Notes: generated from the letters alone by a model not told the origin. 64,000 nucleotides of DNA from Fodinicola acaciae (GCF_010993745.1 NZ_WOTN01000002.1:558001-622000); one strand, 5' to 3'; counted from the stretch's first letter, positions 17,730-27,546 are shown. Translations and numbers: made by a program.

Positions 17730-19000
17730 CAGGCCGGGATTTCCAGTCGTACGACTGTCGGGCCGCCCGGTGGACTGGTGACGCGCAGCCGTCCGCCGAC
17801 CGCCTCGGCGCGGTCCGCGAGTCCCTGCAGGCCCGATCCTGCCGGGTCGGCGCCTCCGCCGCCGTCGTCGCGAATTTCCATTGTCAGCAAGCCTTTGTGA
17901 TACGTGCCGGTGACCGCGATCCGGTCGGCACCGCTGTGTTTCACCGCGTTGGCAACGGCTTCGGTGACGGTGAAATAGGCCGCCGATTCGATGGCCGCGG
18001 AAAACCTGGTGGTGACGGCGACATCCAGATCGACCGGCGTCTGGCCGGCCAGCTCGACCAGAGCGGCGGCCAGCCCGCGGTCGGTGAGTACGCGCGGATG
18101 GATGCCTTGAACGAGCGCTCGCAGCTCCTCGATCGTCTGTTTTGCCTGCCGGTGTGCGGCATCCACGGCCGCGACCGTCTCGCCGGACACCGGTTCGCGG
18201 TCCAGACGTACGCGGATCATCCCCAGTCGTACGGACAAAGCCAGCAGCCGCTGCTGGGCACCGTCGTGAAGGTCGCGCTCGATCCGCCGCCGCTCGGCCT
18301 CGAAACCGTCGACCAGCCGAGCGCGCGACCGGGTGAGCGCGGCGACCGGATCAGGACCCGACGGCAGGATTTTCCTTGTCACGTAAGCACGCAGACCGGC
18401 GGCGAGCGGCAGGACGTACGCACTGGCGAGCAGCCCGACGACCCCGACCGGCGGTGTCAGCCAGATCCAGCCGCCGAGCGCTCGGCCGGTCGAGGTGTCG
18501 AACGGTGCGAAGGCGACCAGCAATGGCCCGCTCAACGCGGCGAAAGTCGGCAGCAGGGTGATCGCGAGCGCGCAGATGTCGAACAGCCAGCCGGCGGTGG
18601 CGGTCAGCGCGGCGACTGCCAGCTCGCGCCAGGTCGCCGTCTCGGTCAACCGCCGGCGAAGCCAGCCCAGTGGCGTGCCGGCCGCCGGCAGATGCGGATC
18701 TCCGGGCACTGCGAATCCAAGCAGTGCCACTCGCCGCCTTTCGACCGCCGCGACCGGAAGGCCGGCCAGACAAAGGCAAACCAGCAACGCGAGACCGATG
18801 ACGAATGGCGTGAGAAGGACTCCGAGGCCGCCGAACATCGCCAGCGCGAGCAGCGTGCTCACGCCGACCAGCGCGCCGCCGGCCAGATAACCGGCGGCAC
18901 GCCACGGCCACGACGATCTCAGCAGCCGCCACGGCGACAGGCGTACGGCGTCCCACACGTTCACCGCACCGACATTACGGCTTGTTTTCCGCCGCGCCAT
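17729..19000 (-). CDS. Sensor histidine kinase (HisKA_3 type)
   Basis: A 423-aa membrane kinase. Six or so transmembrane helices lie in residues 25-205. The dimerisation helix contains the phosphorylated His in ERDLHDGAQQRLLAL (near residue 243), followed by the HATPase domain with TEAVANAVKHS, RDDGGGGADPAGSGLQGL and the final VVRLEIPA. The upstream helices probably sense a membrane or envelope cue. It is first in an operon with the response regulator. Start ATG 19000 is used; GTG codons further in are possible. Confidence 0.92.
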   Translation of the reverse strand: MARRKTSRNVGAVNVWDAVRLSPWRLLRSSWPWRAAGYLAGGALVGVSTLLALAMFGGLGVLLTPFVIGLALLVCLCLAGLPVAAVERRRVALLGFAVPGDPHLPAAGTPLGWLRRRLTETATWRELAVAALTATAGWLFDICALAITLLPTFAALSGPLLVAFAPFDTSTGRALGGWIWLTPPVGVVGLLASAYVLPLAAGLRAYVTRKILPSGPDPVAALTRSRARLVDGFEAERRRIERDLHDGAQQRLLALSVRLGMIRVRLDREPVSGETVAAVDAAHRQAKQTIEELRALVQGIHPRVLTDRGLAAALVELAGQTPVDLDVAVTTRFSAAIESAAYFTVTEAVANAVKHSGADRIAVTGTYHKGLLTMEIRDDGGGGADPAGSGLQGLADRAEAVGGRLRVTSPPGGPTVVRLEIPA

Positions 19001-19071
19001 ACAGCTTTCTATACCGTCCTCGGGCCGCCAGCCATATTCTTCCCGGCGGTCGGTCCGGCGAGGCTGAGCCG

Positions 19072-19635
19072 GTGAAGAAGGCGACCAGGAAAACCAAGCA
19101 GACGCTGGACATCCTGCACATCGGCGGCTCGATCGGCTGGCTCGGTTGCGGGTTCGCTCAGCTCACCATCAACTTCGTGGCCCTGTGGGCCGAAGACAAC
19201 GGCCTGCGCCACGCGGCGCACGAGATCGCGCACGTCCTGGACCGCTGGCCGTTGACCGCGATGTCGGTGCTGGCGCTGGTGACCGGTGTGTTGCTCGGCC
19301 TCAAAACCAAGTGGGGCCTGGTCCAGTACTGGTGGGTCGCGGTCAAACTCGCGCTGACCGTGCTGTTGTTCGTCGGTGTGCCGGTGGTCGTCGGCGGCTG
19401 GATCCTGGACGCCGTCGACCGTACGCGCCTCGGCGATCCGCTCGCGGACCCGGTCTATCTGACCGACCGGGCCGCGCTGATGGCCAGCTCGGTGACCATT
19501 GTCGCGGCCCTGTCGGTCATGCTCTTCCTGTCGGTCGTCAAACCGTGGAAACGTACGCCGTGGTCCCGACGGCCGGCGAGAGTCGCTGACACCGCGCCGC
19601 GTCATCGCGTAACGTACGCAGACGACTACCGCTGA
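19072..19635 (+). CDS. Uncharacterised four-helix membrane protein
   Basis: A 187-aa protein with four hydrophobic segments at about residues 17-37, 57-80, 87-110 and 138-158, and a basic cytoplasmic tail. The DILHIGGSIGWLG start and HAAHEIAHVLDRWPLT segment resemble DUF2269-like integral membrane proteins, but I cannot assign a family firmly. Start GTG 19072 gives a Lys-rich N-terminus. It ends 8 bp before the STAND-type NTPase gene and may be co-transcribed with it. Confidence 0.65.
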   Translation: MKKATRKTKQTLDILHIGGSIGWLGCGFAQLTINFVALWAEDNGLRHAAHEIAHVLDRWPLTAMSVLALVTGVLLGLKTKWGLVQYWWVAVKLALTVLLFVGVPVVVGGWILDAVDRTRLGDPLADPVYLTDRAALMASSVTIVAALSVMLFLSVVKPWKRTPWSRRPARVADTAPRHRVTYADDYR

Positions 19636-19643
19636 CCACGGGG

Positions 19644-21731
19644 GTGACAGTGCCGAGCCCGCACAACGAGTTCACCGGTCCGGTGGAGTCGGTCGTCAAC
19701 GCACAGCAGGTCGGAGCGATCAATTTCCACTTCGGCGACCGGGTGTTGACACCGAGCGCGGTCACGCATCCGCCGGCCGATTTCACCGACCGGACCGATG
19801 TGTTGGGGCTGTTGAACGGCATCGCCGATCCGGCGAGCCTGGCGATGCCGCGGGTGGTCGTGATCACCGGACCGCGCGGCGTGGGTGTGAGCGCGCTGAT
19901 CTATCGCTGGGTCGCCGAGAACGCGCACCGTTTTCCCGGCGGCAACCTGCAGTTCGACTTCCAGGGCGAGGTCACCGGCGGGTCGGACATCGGCACCGCG
20001 GCTGAAGTTTTCCTCTCCAGCCTTGGTGTCGTGGACTGGGCCATGCCGGCCTCGACGGCCGCGCGGATCCGGCACTATCGCACGCTGACCAGCCAGGCAC
20101 CGATCCTGGTCGTGCTGGAAGGCGTGACCGAGCCGGCGCAGGTGCGCGCCCTGGTGCCGAACGCCGCCGGCAGCGTCGTGCTGGTGGCCGCCGCCGTACG
20201 CGACGAAAGCGCGTTGGAGGAGCTGACGATCGACAGCGGCGCGCAGGTCGTACGGCTGCGTCCGCTGTCCAACGAACACAGCCACCTTTTGTTGTCGAGG
20301 CTGGTCGGGAACGAGCCGTACGAGCAGGACCGGCTGGCCGCCGACCAGATTGTCCAGGCCTGCCACGGAATGCCGATCGCCCTGCGCGCGGTGGCCGGCA
20401 TCTGCCGCAGCAGGCAGTGGTCGCTCGCCGAGGTGGCAGCGGCCTTGTACGACGACAGCCGGCTGGCCGCCGTACGCCAGGCCGAGGCCGACGTGACGGC
20501 GGTTTTCGACGTGGCGTTCGCGAACCTGCCGGCCGGTGCCAGGGATCTGGCGGTCGCGGTCGGGCAGATCCCCGGCGCCGACTTCGCCGTGGAAACGGCG
20601 GCCGTTGCCGTGGATGTCTCGAACGAGACGGCGACTCGTGCGCTGAGCCGGCTGCGCGAGGCCGGGTTGCTGTACGAAAACGCCGGCCGGTTCTATCTGC
20701 ACGACGAGTTTCGCGCTTACCTGCGCGGAAAAGGCACGGACGGCGTGCTGCGCCGCGTGCTCGACCGGCAGATGGCGATCGTCGCGTACGCGGACGATGC
20801 GATCACGCACCAGGACCGGCTGCGCGGCTTTGACCTGAGGCGGTATCTGGATCGCCTGCCGGATCCCTTCGATGGCACGAAAAACCGTGCCGCGGCCGCC
20901 TCGCGGTGGCTGCGCGACGAGCACCTCAACCTGCTGCAGACCGAGCGGGAGATCAGTGACCGCGGCTGGCATCGCGAGGTCGCCGAGTTCGCCGTGATGA
21001 TGGGCGGCTTCAACTACAACGTCCGTAGCCTCACCGCGTTCGAGGAGTGGACGACGCTCGGCATCGCCTCGGCGCGCCAGATCGGCGCGGCCGAGATCGA
21101 GGCACGGCTGCTGATGATGCGGTCGTCGGTGCATCACGACCGGCGCGACCTCGACCGGATGCGTGCCGACGTCGAGAAAGCCCTGGACATCGCGCGGCGC
21201 CTGGAAAAGCCCGACCTGCTCGGCTCGGCGCTGGAGTATGTCGGCAGGTACGTGCAGCAGACCGGTGACCTGACGACAGCCGGAGCGGCCTTTCGCGACT
21301 CGATCAGCTGGTGGCAGCGCGAAGGCCACGAGCGCGGTGAGGGGATCGCGCACTATCGGTACGGCGTGCTGCTGACCGAGGCAGGCGACCTGCCGGGCGC
21401 GCTCAAGGAGCTGCGGACGGCGATCACCATGCTGACCGGGATAAAAGACCAGCGGATGGCCGGACGCGCGCGGATCGCCTCGGGTGTCGCATCCGCGAAA
21501 TCCGGCGATCTTTGGCAAGCGCGCGCCGCGTTGCGCGAGGCGATGGAGACCTTCGACCGCCTGGACATCCCACATTATCAGGCTCAGGCAATGGAAAAAC
21601 TCGCCAAGCTGGTCGAGCCGGCGGAAAGCCTGCGGCTGCTCCGGTCCGTGCAGGCGATCTATCTGCAGGCCCTGCATCCAGATGCCGACGACGTCACGAA
21701 GGAGATCGATCGGCGGACACGGACAGTGTGA
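19644..21731 (+). CDS. STAND/NB-ARC-like NTPase with TPR-like C-terminus, P-loop lysine absent
   Basis: A 695-aa regulator-like protein. Residues 1-30 hold NEFTGPVESVVNAQQVGAIN followed by FHFG, a short beta motif common at the N-terminus of actinobacterial STAND proteins. The nucleotide-binding region begins with VVVITGPRGVGVSAL (P-loop at 75-82), where the expected GK(S/T) lysine is Val. PILVVLEGV fits Walker B, and GMPIALRAVAG matches the NB-ARC GLPLA motif. A winged-helix part and TPR-like helical repeats (about 480-680) follow. Start is GTG 19644 or GTG 19650. It may be a sensor with altered nucleotide handling; the target is unknown. Confidence 0.75.
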   Translation: MTVPSPHNEFTGPVESVVNAQQVGAINFHFGDRVLTPSAVTHPPADFTDRTDVLGLLNGIADPASLAMPRVVVITGPRGVGVSALIYRWVAENAHRFPGGNLQFDFQGEVTGGSDIGTAAEVFLSSLGVVDWAMPASTAARIRHYRTLTSQAPILVVLEGVTEPAQVRALVPNAAGSVVLVAAAVRDESALEELTIDSGAQVVRLRPLSNEHSHLLLSRLVGNEPYEQDRLAADQIVQACHGMPIALRAVAGICRSRQWSLAEVAAALYDDSRLAAVRQAEADVTAVFDVAFANLPAGARDLAVAVGQIPGADFAVETAAVAVDVSNETATRALSRLREAGLLYENAGRFYLHDEFRAYLRGKGTDGVLRRVLDRQMAIVAYADDAITHQDRLRGFDLRRYLDRLPDPFDGTKNRAAAASRWLRDEHLNLLQTEREISDRGWHREVAEFAVMMGGFNYNVRSLTAFEEWTTLGIASARQIGAAEIEARLLMMRSSVHHDRRDLDRMRADVEKALDIARRLEKPDLLGSALEYVGRYVQQTGDLTTAGAAFRDSISWWQREGHERGEGIAHYRYGVLLTEAGDLPGALKELRTAITMLTGIKDQRMAGRARIASGVASAKSGDLWQARAALREAMETFDRLDIPHYQAQAMEKLAKLVEPAESLRLLRSVQAIYLQALHPDADDVTKEIDRRTRTV

Positions 21732-23301
21732 CCCGGCGCGCGCCGAGCCGGAGCACGATGTTTTTGCGCGTACGCGCAGCGAAACCCGCGCTTGCCAGCA
21801 GCAGCGGATCGAGGTCGGCGCCGTGGTCGTCGACCAGAAAGCCGCTGCCGTCCGCCGATCTGGCGAGGCAACCGTGGCTGGTCTGGCAGGCAGCGAACCG
21901 CAAGCCAGGATAGTCGTGCAATGCGCGTGCGATCGTACGCTCGGCGGCGCCACGCGGTTTTTCGTTGCGGTCAGCGAAGATCTCGGCGAAGTCGCGGAGG
22001 CGTCCGTCCGGTTCGTCGTGGGCGACGGCGAGGTGGCGACGCGTCTGTGGGCCGCCGAGTGGATCCCTACGAGCGTCCGGTGGATATCGCCGCAGCGCCA
22101 GCACGTCGTCGTCGATTTCGCTGAATACCTGGAAAGCGGTCGCCTGCAGCCGTTCCAGGCGTGGCCGCGGCGCGAGCAGCTGGCGGACCGGTTCGTCCGG
22201 CGGTGACAGGTCCATGATCCGATAGAACAGCCGCCGCAGGTCGGCTAAAGCGTTGCCAGGCGGGGAAAACATCCGGTCGGTGACCGACCGCAGACGGCCG
22301 GGGCGGTGACCGTCGATGGCGGCCTCGACCTGTTCACGCAGCGGGGCGTCCAGCCGGAGCCGAGGTGCGAGCATGGCGAGCTCGGCGGCGGTGGTGCCGC
22401 GTACGCTCTCCGCCGCCGGCGGCATGAGCAGCAGCGGTTTTTCCAATGCCGCGGCATAAAGCCCGACGGAGCCGTGGTCGGCGACGACCAGGTCCGCGGC
22501 GCACAGCGCGGCGTGCCAGCCGCTGTCCTGCGGGATGCGCAGCAGGCCACCGTCCTCGGCTGTGGCCAGCCGCCTGGCGATCTCCCAGGACGAGTGCGCG
22601 GCCGGAGCGTTCGGGTGCAGGATCAGCGCCACGCGATATTCGTCGGCCGGCAACACTGCCAGCAGCTGGGCCGGCAACGTGGCGCACCGGCCGAGCAGCG
22701 ACTCCGGTCCCCAGGTCGAGGTCACGACGACCAGTCGCTGTCCACTGTGGACACCGAGGGATTCCTTGTACGTCTCGGCAAACCGTACGCTGCGGACCAG
22801 CTGGTCATAGCTCGGGTCACCGGCCACGACCAGGTGGCCGACGGCCTCCGGGCAGAGTTTTTCCGCCTGCGCCACCAAGGATTCGTGCGCGACGACGAGG
22901 GTGATGTCGCCACGCCTCAGCAGTTCCGGCGCCACCAGACCGGCGACGTGCCGGCCGTCGCCGGTCGAGGACGGCACGTACTTGTAGAAGCCGGCGCCGT
23001 GCGGCAACACCACCGACGGCCCGTTGACCCGCTCGAAGCGTACGTTTTCGCTGGCCGTGACGACCAGATCGAAGCGGTGACCCGCCACCTCGTCCCAGTC
23101 CAGGACCCGGTCGATCCGGCTGCGACGCAGGAAATCCGGCACCGTACCGGCAAACTCGGAGCCGTCGTCGAAGGCCCAGGTGACCGTCAACCGCTGGTCG
23201 CCACGAAAAACCTCAAGCGCGTCCCGCAACCGGGTCGTGGACGTGACCGTACGCGCGACCGCGAGGACGCTCCGGCCGTCGAGGGTGTCCCAGCGACTCA
23301 C
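21694..23301 (-). CDS. GT-B-fold (CDP-glycerol glycerophosphotransferase-like) protein
   Basis: A 535-aa protein whose first 370 residues resemble two Rossmann-like domains of the CDP-glycerol glycerophosphotransferase/epimerase fold. Seen are [32 protein letters not shown], and [13 protein letters not shown] followed by KPLLLMP, where His/Gly residues typically bind nucleotide or sugar phosphate. The C-terminal 150 residues are not recognised. The start overlaps the stop of the small upstream gene (ATGA). The 3' end overlaps the convergent STAND gene by 38 bp. No signal peptide or membrane segment is seen, so a cytoplasmic role, perhaps not in cell-wall synthesis, is possible. Confidence 0.6.
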   Translation of the reverse strand: MSRWDTLDGRSVLAVARTVTSTTRLRDALEVFRGDQRLTVTWAFDDGSEFAGTVPDFLRRSRIDRVLDWDEVAGHRFDLVVTASENVRFERVNGPSVVLPHGAGFYKYVPSSTGDGRHVAGLVAPELLRRGDITLVVAHESLVAQAEKLCPEAVGHLVVAGDPSYDQLVRSVRFAETYKESLGVHSGQRLVVVTSTWGPESLLGRCATLPAQLLAVLPADEYRVALILHPNAPAAHSSWEIARRLATAEDGGLLRIPQDSGWHAALCAADLVVADHGSVGLYAAALEKPLLLMPPAAESVRGTTAAELAMLAPRLRLDAPLREQVEAAIDGHRPGRLRSVTDRMFSPPGNALADLRRLFYRIMDLSPPDEPVRQLLAPRPRLERLQATAFQVFSEIDDDVLALRRYPPDARRDPLGGPQTRRHLAVAHDEPDGRLRDFAEIFADRNEKPRGAAERTIARALHDYPGLRFAACQTSHGCLARSADGSGFLVDDHGADLDPLLLASAGFAARTRKNIVLRLGARRVTLSVSADRSPS

Positions 23302-23690
23302 CGCTGCCGGTCACGCCCGATGTTGAGAGTGCCGACGTCGCCGGAGATGTTGGTGACGTTTTCCACGCCAGGGGCGTAATTGTTGACGATCGCGTGGTCG
23401 TGCGCGTTGATCTGCGTCTGGTATTGCGTCCAGGCGGCGCGCAACTCGGTCGCGAACCGCTGGTCCTCGGCCGCCGCGGAGTTGATCGCGTTGGCCAGAT
23501 CGTTGACCTGGTCGTCGCCTGCGCCCGGCTCGAGCGCGTTGTCGAGCGGCTCGACATCGTGTCGCGCGGCGAGTTTGGCGCGTACGAGCCGGACCAGCGA
23601 CGTGACGCCGCCGGTGGCCGCGGTGGCCAGGCTGCTGCCGGTCTGCGTCGCGATGGCGGTCGCCACCGCCAGGAAGATCTCGTCGATCAT
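23298..23690 (-). CDS. Small uncharacterised protein with [12 protein letters not shown] motif
   Basis: A 130-aa protein. A hydrophobic Ala/Thr-rich helix (residues 5-35) and a second helix are followed by a charged region, then a C-terminal beta motif [20 protein letters not shown]. That motif resembles the N-terminal motif of the STAND protein encoded opposite. Similar short motifs occur in effector-associated proteins near STAND NTPases in actinobacteria. Translationally coupled to the GT-B-like gene. It may be an adaptor that recruits partners by the shared motif; this is inference. Confidence 0.55.
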   Translation of the reverse strand: MIDEIFLAVATAIATQTGSSLATAATGGVTSLVRLVRAKLAARHDVEPLDNALEPGAGDDQVNDLANAINSAAAEDQRFATELRAAWTQYQTQINAHDHAIVNNYAPGVENVTNISGDVGTLNIGRDRQR

Positions 23691-23729
23691 CTTGGCCCCG
23701 TTCCGTCAGACGGTGTCTGCCGGCTCACT

Positions 23730-24500
23730 CTACGCGGTGAGCGCGAAGCCGCCGTCCGAACCGATGACCTGGCCGGTGATCCAGCCGGCGTCAGGACCGA
23801 CCAGAAACGAGACCAGTGCGGCCGCGTCCTCCGGCCGTCCCCAGCGGCCGAACGGCAACCGCTTGAGAGCGGCGGCGGTGATGTCCTCGGTGGCCCAGCC
23901 GGTGTCGGTCGGGCCGGGATTGACGCAGTTGACGGTGATTCCCTGTCCGACGACCGCCGCCGCGAGGCTCGGTGTCATGCCGGCGAGCGCGGCTTTGCTT
24001 GCCGCGTACGGAATCTCCAGCGGCATCGGACCGTCCTGCTGGCCGGAGGTGAACAGCACGATCCGGCCGTGGTCGCCGGTGTACCCGGCGGCGAACTCCT
24101 TGACCAGCAGGAAAGTCGCGCGCGTGTTGACGGTGTAGGCGAGGTCGACCTCGGCCGCGGTCAGCTCGGACAGCGGCGCCCACGGCGTGTTCCGCGCGTG
24201 GTTGGCGACCAGGATGTCGATGTGGCCGTACGCGTCGCGGCCGGCCCTGAGCACCGCTGCCGGCGCTTCCGGGTCGGTGAAGTCGGCATCGACGTATTCG
24301 ACACGGCGACCGTGCTCGCGCAACTCGGCGGCGATCGTACGCGGATCGTCGGCGCCGCCATGCAGGTCCGCGTCGTGCCGCGTCCAGCCCTGCAACAGGA
24401 GGTCCGCGCCCTGCTCGGCGAGCCGGCGCGCGATCGCGGTGCCGATCCCGATGCGGCGGCTGACGCCGGTGACGATCGCCGTCCGGCCTGCGAGCGACAT
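23730..24500 (-). CDS. Short-chain dehydrogenase/reductase
   Basis: A 256-aa classical SDR with NAD(P)-dependent oxidoreductase function. The cofactor loop is [10 protein letters not shown] (near residue 10), ANHARN replaces the usual NNAG, Ser is in FTSGQQ, and the catalytic YAASK is near residue 167. [11 protein letters not shown] and the C-terminal [10 protein letters not shown] are typical of 3-oxoacyl reductase-like SDRs. Start ATG 24500 has AAAGGA 7 nt upstream. It is divergent from acpS; a lipid-related role is possible but unproven. Confidence 0.9.
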   Translation of the reverse strand: MSLAGRTAIVTGVSRRIGIGTAIARRLAEQGADLLLQGWTRHDADLHGGADDPRTIAAELREHGRRVEYVDADFTDPEAPAAVLRAGRDAYGHIDILVANHARNTPWAPLSELTAAEVDLAYTVNTRATFLLVKEFAAGYTGDHGRIVLFTSGQQDGPMPLEIPYAASKAALAGMTPSLAAAVVGQGITVNCVNPGPTDTGWATEDITAAALKRLPFGRWGRPEDAAALVSFLVGPDAGWITGQVIGSDGGFALTA

Positions 24501-24527
24501 TCCGGGGTCCTTTCGTACGCTGACACG

Positions 24528-24899
24528 ATGATCGTCAGTGTGGGGATGGACGTGGTGCTGGTCGAGCGGTTTTCCGCCGCGCTGACCCGTACGCCGCCGC
24601 TGGCCGACCGGCTGTTCACCGAGGCCGAGCGGACCACCGCGGCCGGCAACCCGCGCTCGGCCGAGTCGCTGGCGGCCCGGTTCGCCGCCAAGGAGGCGGT
24701 CGCCAAGGCGCTCGGCGCGCCGGTCGGGTTGAGCTGGCACGACTGCGAGGTCGTCGCCGACTCCGACGGCCGGCCGTGGCTGACGGTCGCCGGCACGGTC
24801 GCCGACGCTGCCGCCAGGGCCGGCATCGCGCGCTGGCACCTGTCGCTGTCGCACGACGGCGGCATCGCGTCGGCGATGGTGGTCGCCGAGAGCGCCTAA
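24528..24899 (+). CDS. acpS: Holo-[acyl-carrier-protein] synthase
   Basis: Transfers 4'-phosphopantetheine from CoA to acyl carrier proteins. The 123-aa protein has the Mg-binding [10 protein letters not shown] at residues 6-15 and the second signature [15 protein letters not shown] near residues 48-62. It ends with the [11 protein letters not shown] strand. Size and order fit AcpS. Its 27-bp spacing from the divergent SDR leaves room only for overlapping promoters. CoA supply comes from the pathway started by coaA at 2.8 kb. Confidence 0.92.
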   Translation: MIVSVGMDVVLVERFSAALTRTPPLADRLFTEAERTTAAGNPRSAESLAARFAAKEAVAKALGAPVGLSWHDCEVVADSDGRPWLTVAGTVADAAARAGIARWHLSLSHDGGIASAMVVAESA

Positions 24900-24934
24900 G
24901 AGGTCCCTATCTGCGCGACCTCTAAGCTGAGGTC
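24899..24934. terminator. Hairpin between convergent acpS and PadR genes
   Basis: AGAGGTC at 24899-24905 pairs with GACCTCT at 24917-24923, and GACCTC at 24917-24922 can instead pair with GAGGTC at 24929-24934. The two alternatives could serve the two converging transcripts. Confidence 0.55.
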
Positions 24935-25469
24935 ATCCCCGCGCGGGTTTGTCCATCCGTTCCAGGGCCCAGTCGGCCCATTCGCGCTGCGCCTGGTAGG
25001 CCAGCCGGCCGTACTCGGCGGCCAGCCGGCCGAAGGTGATCGGCCGCTCCGGCGTACGCCATCCGTCCAGCCGCTCGATGATCACCTCGATCTCCGCACC
25101 CAGCTGCTCGGCCTCGGCGCGGGCGTACTCGACCAGCCGCCTGCGGTCGGCCGTGTCGAGCGTCGGGAGCAGGAACAGCCGCAGCGTCGACTCGTCTCGT
25201 ACGACCGGCGTCTCCGGCGTCTTCAGCAGCCATTCCCGCAGCTCAGCGCGTCCGCTGTCGGCCAGAGCGTACGTGCGCCGGCCGCGCGCGCCTTCCTCGG
25301 CGACGGTGATGACGCCTTCCTCGGCGAGCTTGTTGAGCTCGGGATAGATCTGGCTGTGCCGCGCATACCAGGCCCATCGCTGCAGCGACTGCTCGAACAT
25401 CTGGGCCAGCTCGTAGCCGCTGGCCGGACGCTCCGCCAGCAGGCCGAGCACGGCGTACCGCAATGACAT
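24933..25469 (-). CDS. PadR-family transcriptional regulator
   Basis: A 178-aa winged-helix regulator of the PadR/Vir type. The N-terminal domain reads MSLRYAVLGLLAERPASGYELAQMF, then IYPELNKLAEEGVI, and the wing GRRTYALADSGRAEL. The C-terminal half is helical and probably dimerises. I chose ATG 25469 because it gives the family N-terminus. It is divergent from the carotenoid oxygenase operon, the likely target. Confidence 0.9.
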   Translation of the reverse strand: MSLRYAVLGLLAERPASGYELAQMFEQSLQRWAWYARHSQIYPELNKLAEEGVITVAEEGARGRRTYALADSGRAELREWLLKTPETPVVRDESTLRLFLLPTLDTADRRRLVEYARAEAEQLGAEIEVIIERLDGWRTPERPITFGRLAAEYGRLAYQAQREWADWALERMDKPARG

Positions 25470-25495
25470 GTGCTGATCATAGCTACAGATGGAGA

Positions 25496-25524
25496 TTGAC
25501 ATGTCAGAACTGATAGGTCATATT
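25496..25524 (+). promoter_or_regulatory. Predicted promoter of the carotenoid oxygenase operon
   Basis: TTGACA at 25496-25501 and CATATT at 25519-25524 are separated by 17 bp. The -35 box overlaps the palindrome TGACATGTCA, which could be a PadR site. AGGAGGA at 25543-25549 precedes the start at 25556. Confidence 0.55.
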
Positions 25525-25555
25525 CTTCCTGTCGATCCTTTCAGGAGGAATGCGC

Positions 25556-26908
25556 ATGACCACCACCGAACCCGGAATCATCTACCCGGAGGCATATCTG
25601 GCGCCGGTCCCGGACGAGACCGAGGCCTTCGACCTGCCGGTGACCGGCACGCTGCCGGCCGAGCTGACCGGCCGCTATTTCCGCAACGGACCCAACCCGC
25701 TGCCCGGCGACCCGAGCCACCACTGGTTCATCGGCCGCGGCATGCTGCACGGCGTACGCATCGCCGGCGGCAGGGCGGAGTGGTATCGCAACCGCTGGGT
25801 CCGTACCCAGAAAGGCGATTTCATCGACGAGCGCGGCAGGCGGGACTTCGCCGTCAACTCGGCGAACACTCACATCATCGAGCATTCCGGCCGGCTGCTT
25901 GCCCTGTGCGAGGCGGGTTTCCCGTACGAGGTGACGCCGGAGCTGGACACCCTCGGCCCGGTCGACTTCGGCGGCCGGCTGTCGACCGCGATGACCGCGC
26001 ACCCCAAGCAGGACCCGGTGACCGGCGAGCTGCATTTCTTCGGTTACGGTGCGACGCCGCCTTTCCTCACCTACCACCGGCTGTCCGCCGACGGTGAGCT
26101 GGTCCACAGCGCCGAGATCGAGGTGCCGGGACCGACGATGATGCACGACTTCGGCATCACCGAAAACCACGTGTTGTGGCTGGACCTGCCGATCGTCTTC
26201 GACTTCGCCATGCTCGGCAAGGGCATGCCGTACGTGTGGAACGACGCATACGGTGCGCGGATCGGCGTGATGCCGAAGAAAACCGGCGAAGTGCGGTGGT
26301 TTGACGTGGAGCCGGGCTATGTTTTCCACGTCGGCAACGCGTCCGAGGACATCACCGGCCGGATCGTGCTGGATGCCGTGCGCTACAGCCGAAAGGCGTG
26401 GGACACGGTGTGGGGACAGATCGGCGGCCAGGTCGAGGTCGGCAAGCACCTGGTCGACGGCGCGACCATGCTGGGGGTCGCGGCGATGCACCGGTGGACC
26501 TTCGACACGCGTACCGGACATGTCACCGAACAGCAGTTGGACGACCGGTCGGTCGAGTTTCCGACGATCAACGAGAGCCGCGTCGGCCTGCCCAACCGCT
26601 TCGTCTACGCCGTCGGCAACGAGGCGAACGGTCGGATTGTCAAGTACGACACCACGTCCGGCGCCTCGACCGGCTTTGACCTCGGCGACCGGATGCCCGG
26701 CGAGGCGGTCTTCATCCCGGCCGCCGGCGCGCGCAACGAGGACGACGGTTGGCTCATGTCGATCGTCTCCGACCGCGCCGGCCGCGGCTCGGAGCTGGTG
26801 GTGCTGGACGCCGGCGACGTGGCCGGCGGCCCGGTCGCCACGGTCCAGCTGCCGCGTCGCGTACCGGCCGGATTCCACGGATCGTGGATCCCGGACGAGG
26901 AGGAATGA
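25556..26908 (+). CDS. Carotenoid cleavage oxygenase (RPE65 family)
   Basis: Non-heme Fe(II) dioxygenase that would cleave a conjugated double bond in a carotenoid or stilbene-like substrate. The 450-aa seven-bladed propeller protein shows RNGPNP at residues 43-48, WFIGRGMLHG, and the iron-binding His residues in TAHPKQ (about 148), MMHDFG (about 196), FHVGNA (about 257) and the C-terminal FHGSW (about 441). I chose ATG 25556, 6 nt after AGGAGGA, over ATG 25550. It is first in an operon with a membrane protein and an acetyltransferase. No carotenoid synthesis gene lies in the window. Confidence 0.93.
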   Translation: MTTTEPGIIYPEAYLAPVPDETEAFDLPVTGTLPAELTGRYFRNGPNPLPGDPSHHWFIGRGMLHGVRIAGGRAEWYRNRWVRTQKGDFIDERGRRDFAVNSANTHIIEHSGRLLALCEAGFPYEVTPELDTLGPVDFGGRLSTAMTAHPKQDPVTGELHFFGYGATPPFLTYHRLSADGELVHSAEIEVPGPTMMHDFGITENHVLWLDLPIVFDFAMLGKGMPYVWNDAYGARIGVMPKKTGEVRWFDVEPGYVFHVGNASEDITGRIVLDAVRYSRKAWDTVWGQIGGQVEVGKHLVDGATMLGVAAMHRWTFDTRTGHVTEQQLDDRSVEFPTINESRVGLPNRFVYAVGNEANGRIVKYDTTSGASTGFDLGDRMPGEAVFIPAAGARNEDDGWLMSIVSDRAGRGSELVVLDAGDVAGGPVATVQLPRRVPAGFHGSWIPDEEE

Positions 26909-27546
26909 TGGCCGCCGTGGTCGGTGAACAGCGGGCGCAGGCGCCCAAACTGAGAAGCCTGCTGCTCTCGTTGGTGTGGGATTTCGGCCTGGCGCTGGTG
27001 ACCTATTACGGATTACGCGCGCTCGGCGCCGATCCGTTCGTCGCTTTGCTCGCCGGCACGGTGGTTTCCGGCCTGCGGGTCGCGTACGTGGCGTTTCGCA
27101 GCCGTACGTTCGACCTCTTCGCGGCCTTCCTGATGACCGTCTTCGGCGTCAGCCTGGTGCTGTCGTTCGTCACCGGCAGCGCGCGTTTTCTGTTGGTACG
27201 CGAGTCGTTCGGCACCGCGGCGGCCGGATTGTTCTTTCTCGGCAGCCTTTTCGTCGGCCGGCCGCTGATCTATTACGCGGCGAGGCGGATGCAGCTCGAC
27301 GGCGGCAAACGGTTTGACGGTTTGTGGCGTGACGAAGCGTCCTTCCGGCACATTTTCCGGGTGATGACGGTGGTCTGGGGCGTCGGCCTGCTTTTCGAGG
27401 CGGTCGTGCGGATCCCGCTGGTCTTCCTGTTGCCGATCGACGTGATGGCCGGCGTCGGCGGCCTGATGTTCGTCGCCGTGATGGTGCTGCTCTCGGTGTG
27501 GAACGTGTGGTATGTGCGGCGGCTCCAGCGCGGTGACGCAGAATGA
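26905..27546 (+). CDS. Integral membrane protein (VC0807-like)
   Basis: A 213-aa protein with about six transmembrane segments. The DFGLALVTYYGLRALGADPF and GRPLIYYAARR segments match the VC0807-domain proteins of unknown function. The start ATG overlaps the TGA of the oxygenase gene and the stop overlaps the start of the acetyltransferase gene, so all three are translationally coupled. A role in handling the hydrophobic product of the oxygenase is possible. Confidence 0.75.
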   Translation: MMAAVVGEQRAQAPKLRSLLLSLVWDFGLALVTYYGLRALGADPFVALLAGTVVSGLRVAYVAFRSRTFDLFAAFLMTVFGVSLVLSFVTGSARFLLVRESFGTAAAGLFFLGSLFVGRPLIYYAARRMQLDGGKRFDGLWRDEASFRHIFRVMTVVWGVGLLFEAVVRIPLVFLLPIDVMAGVGGLMFVAVMVLLSVWNVWYVRRLQRGDAE

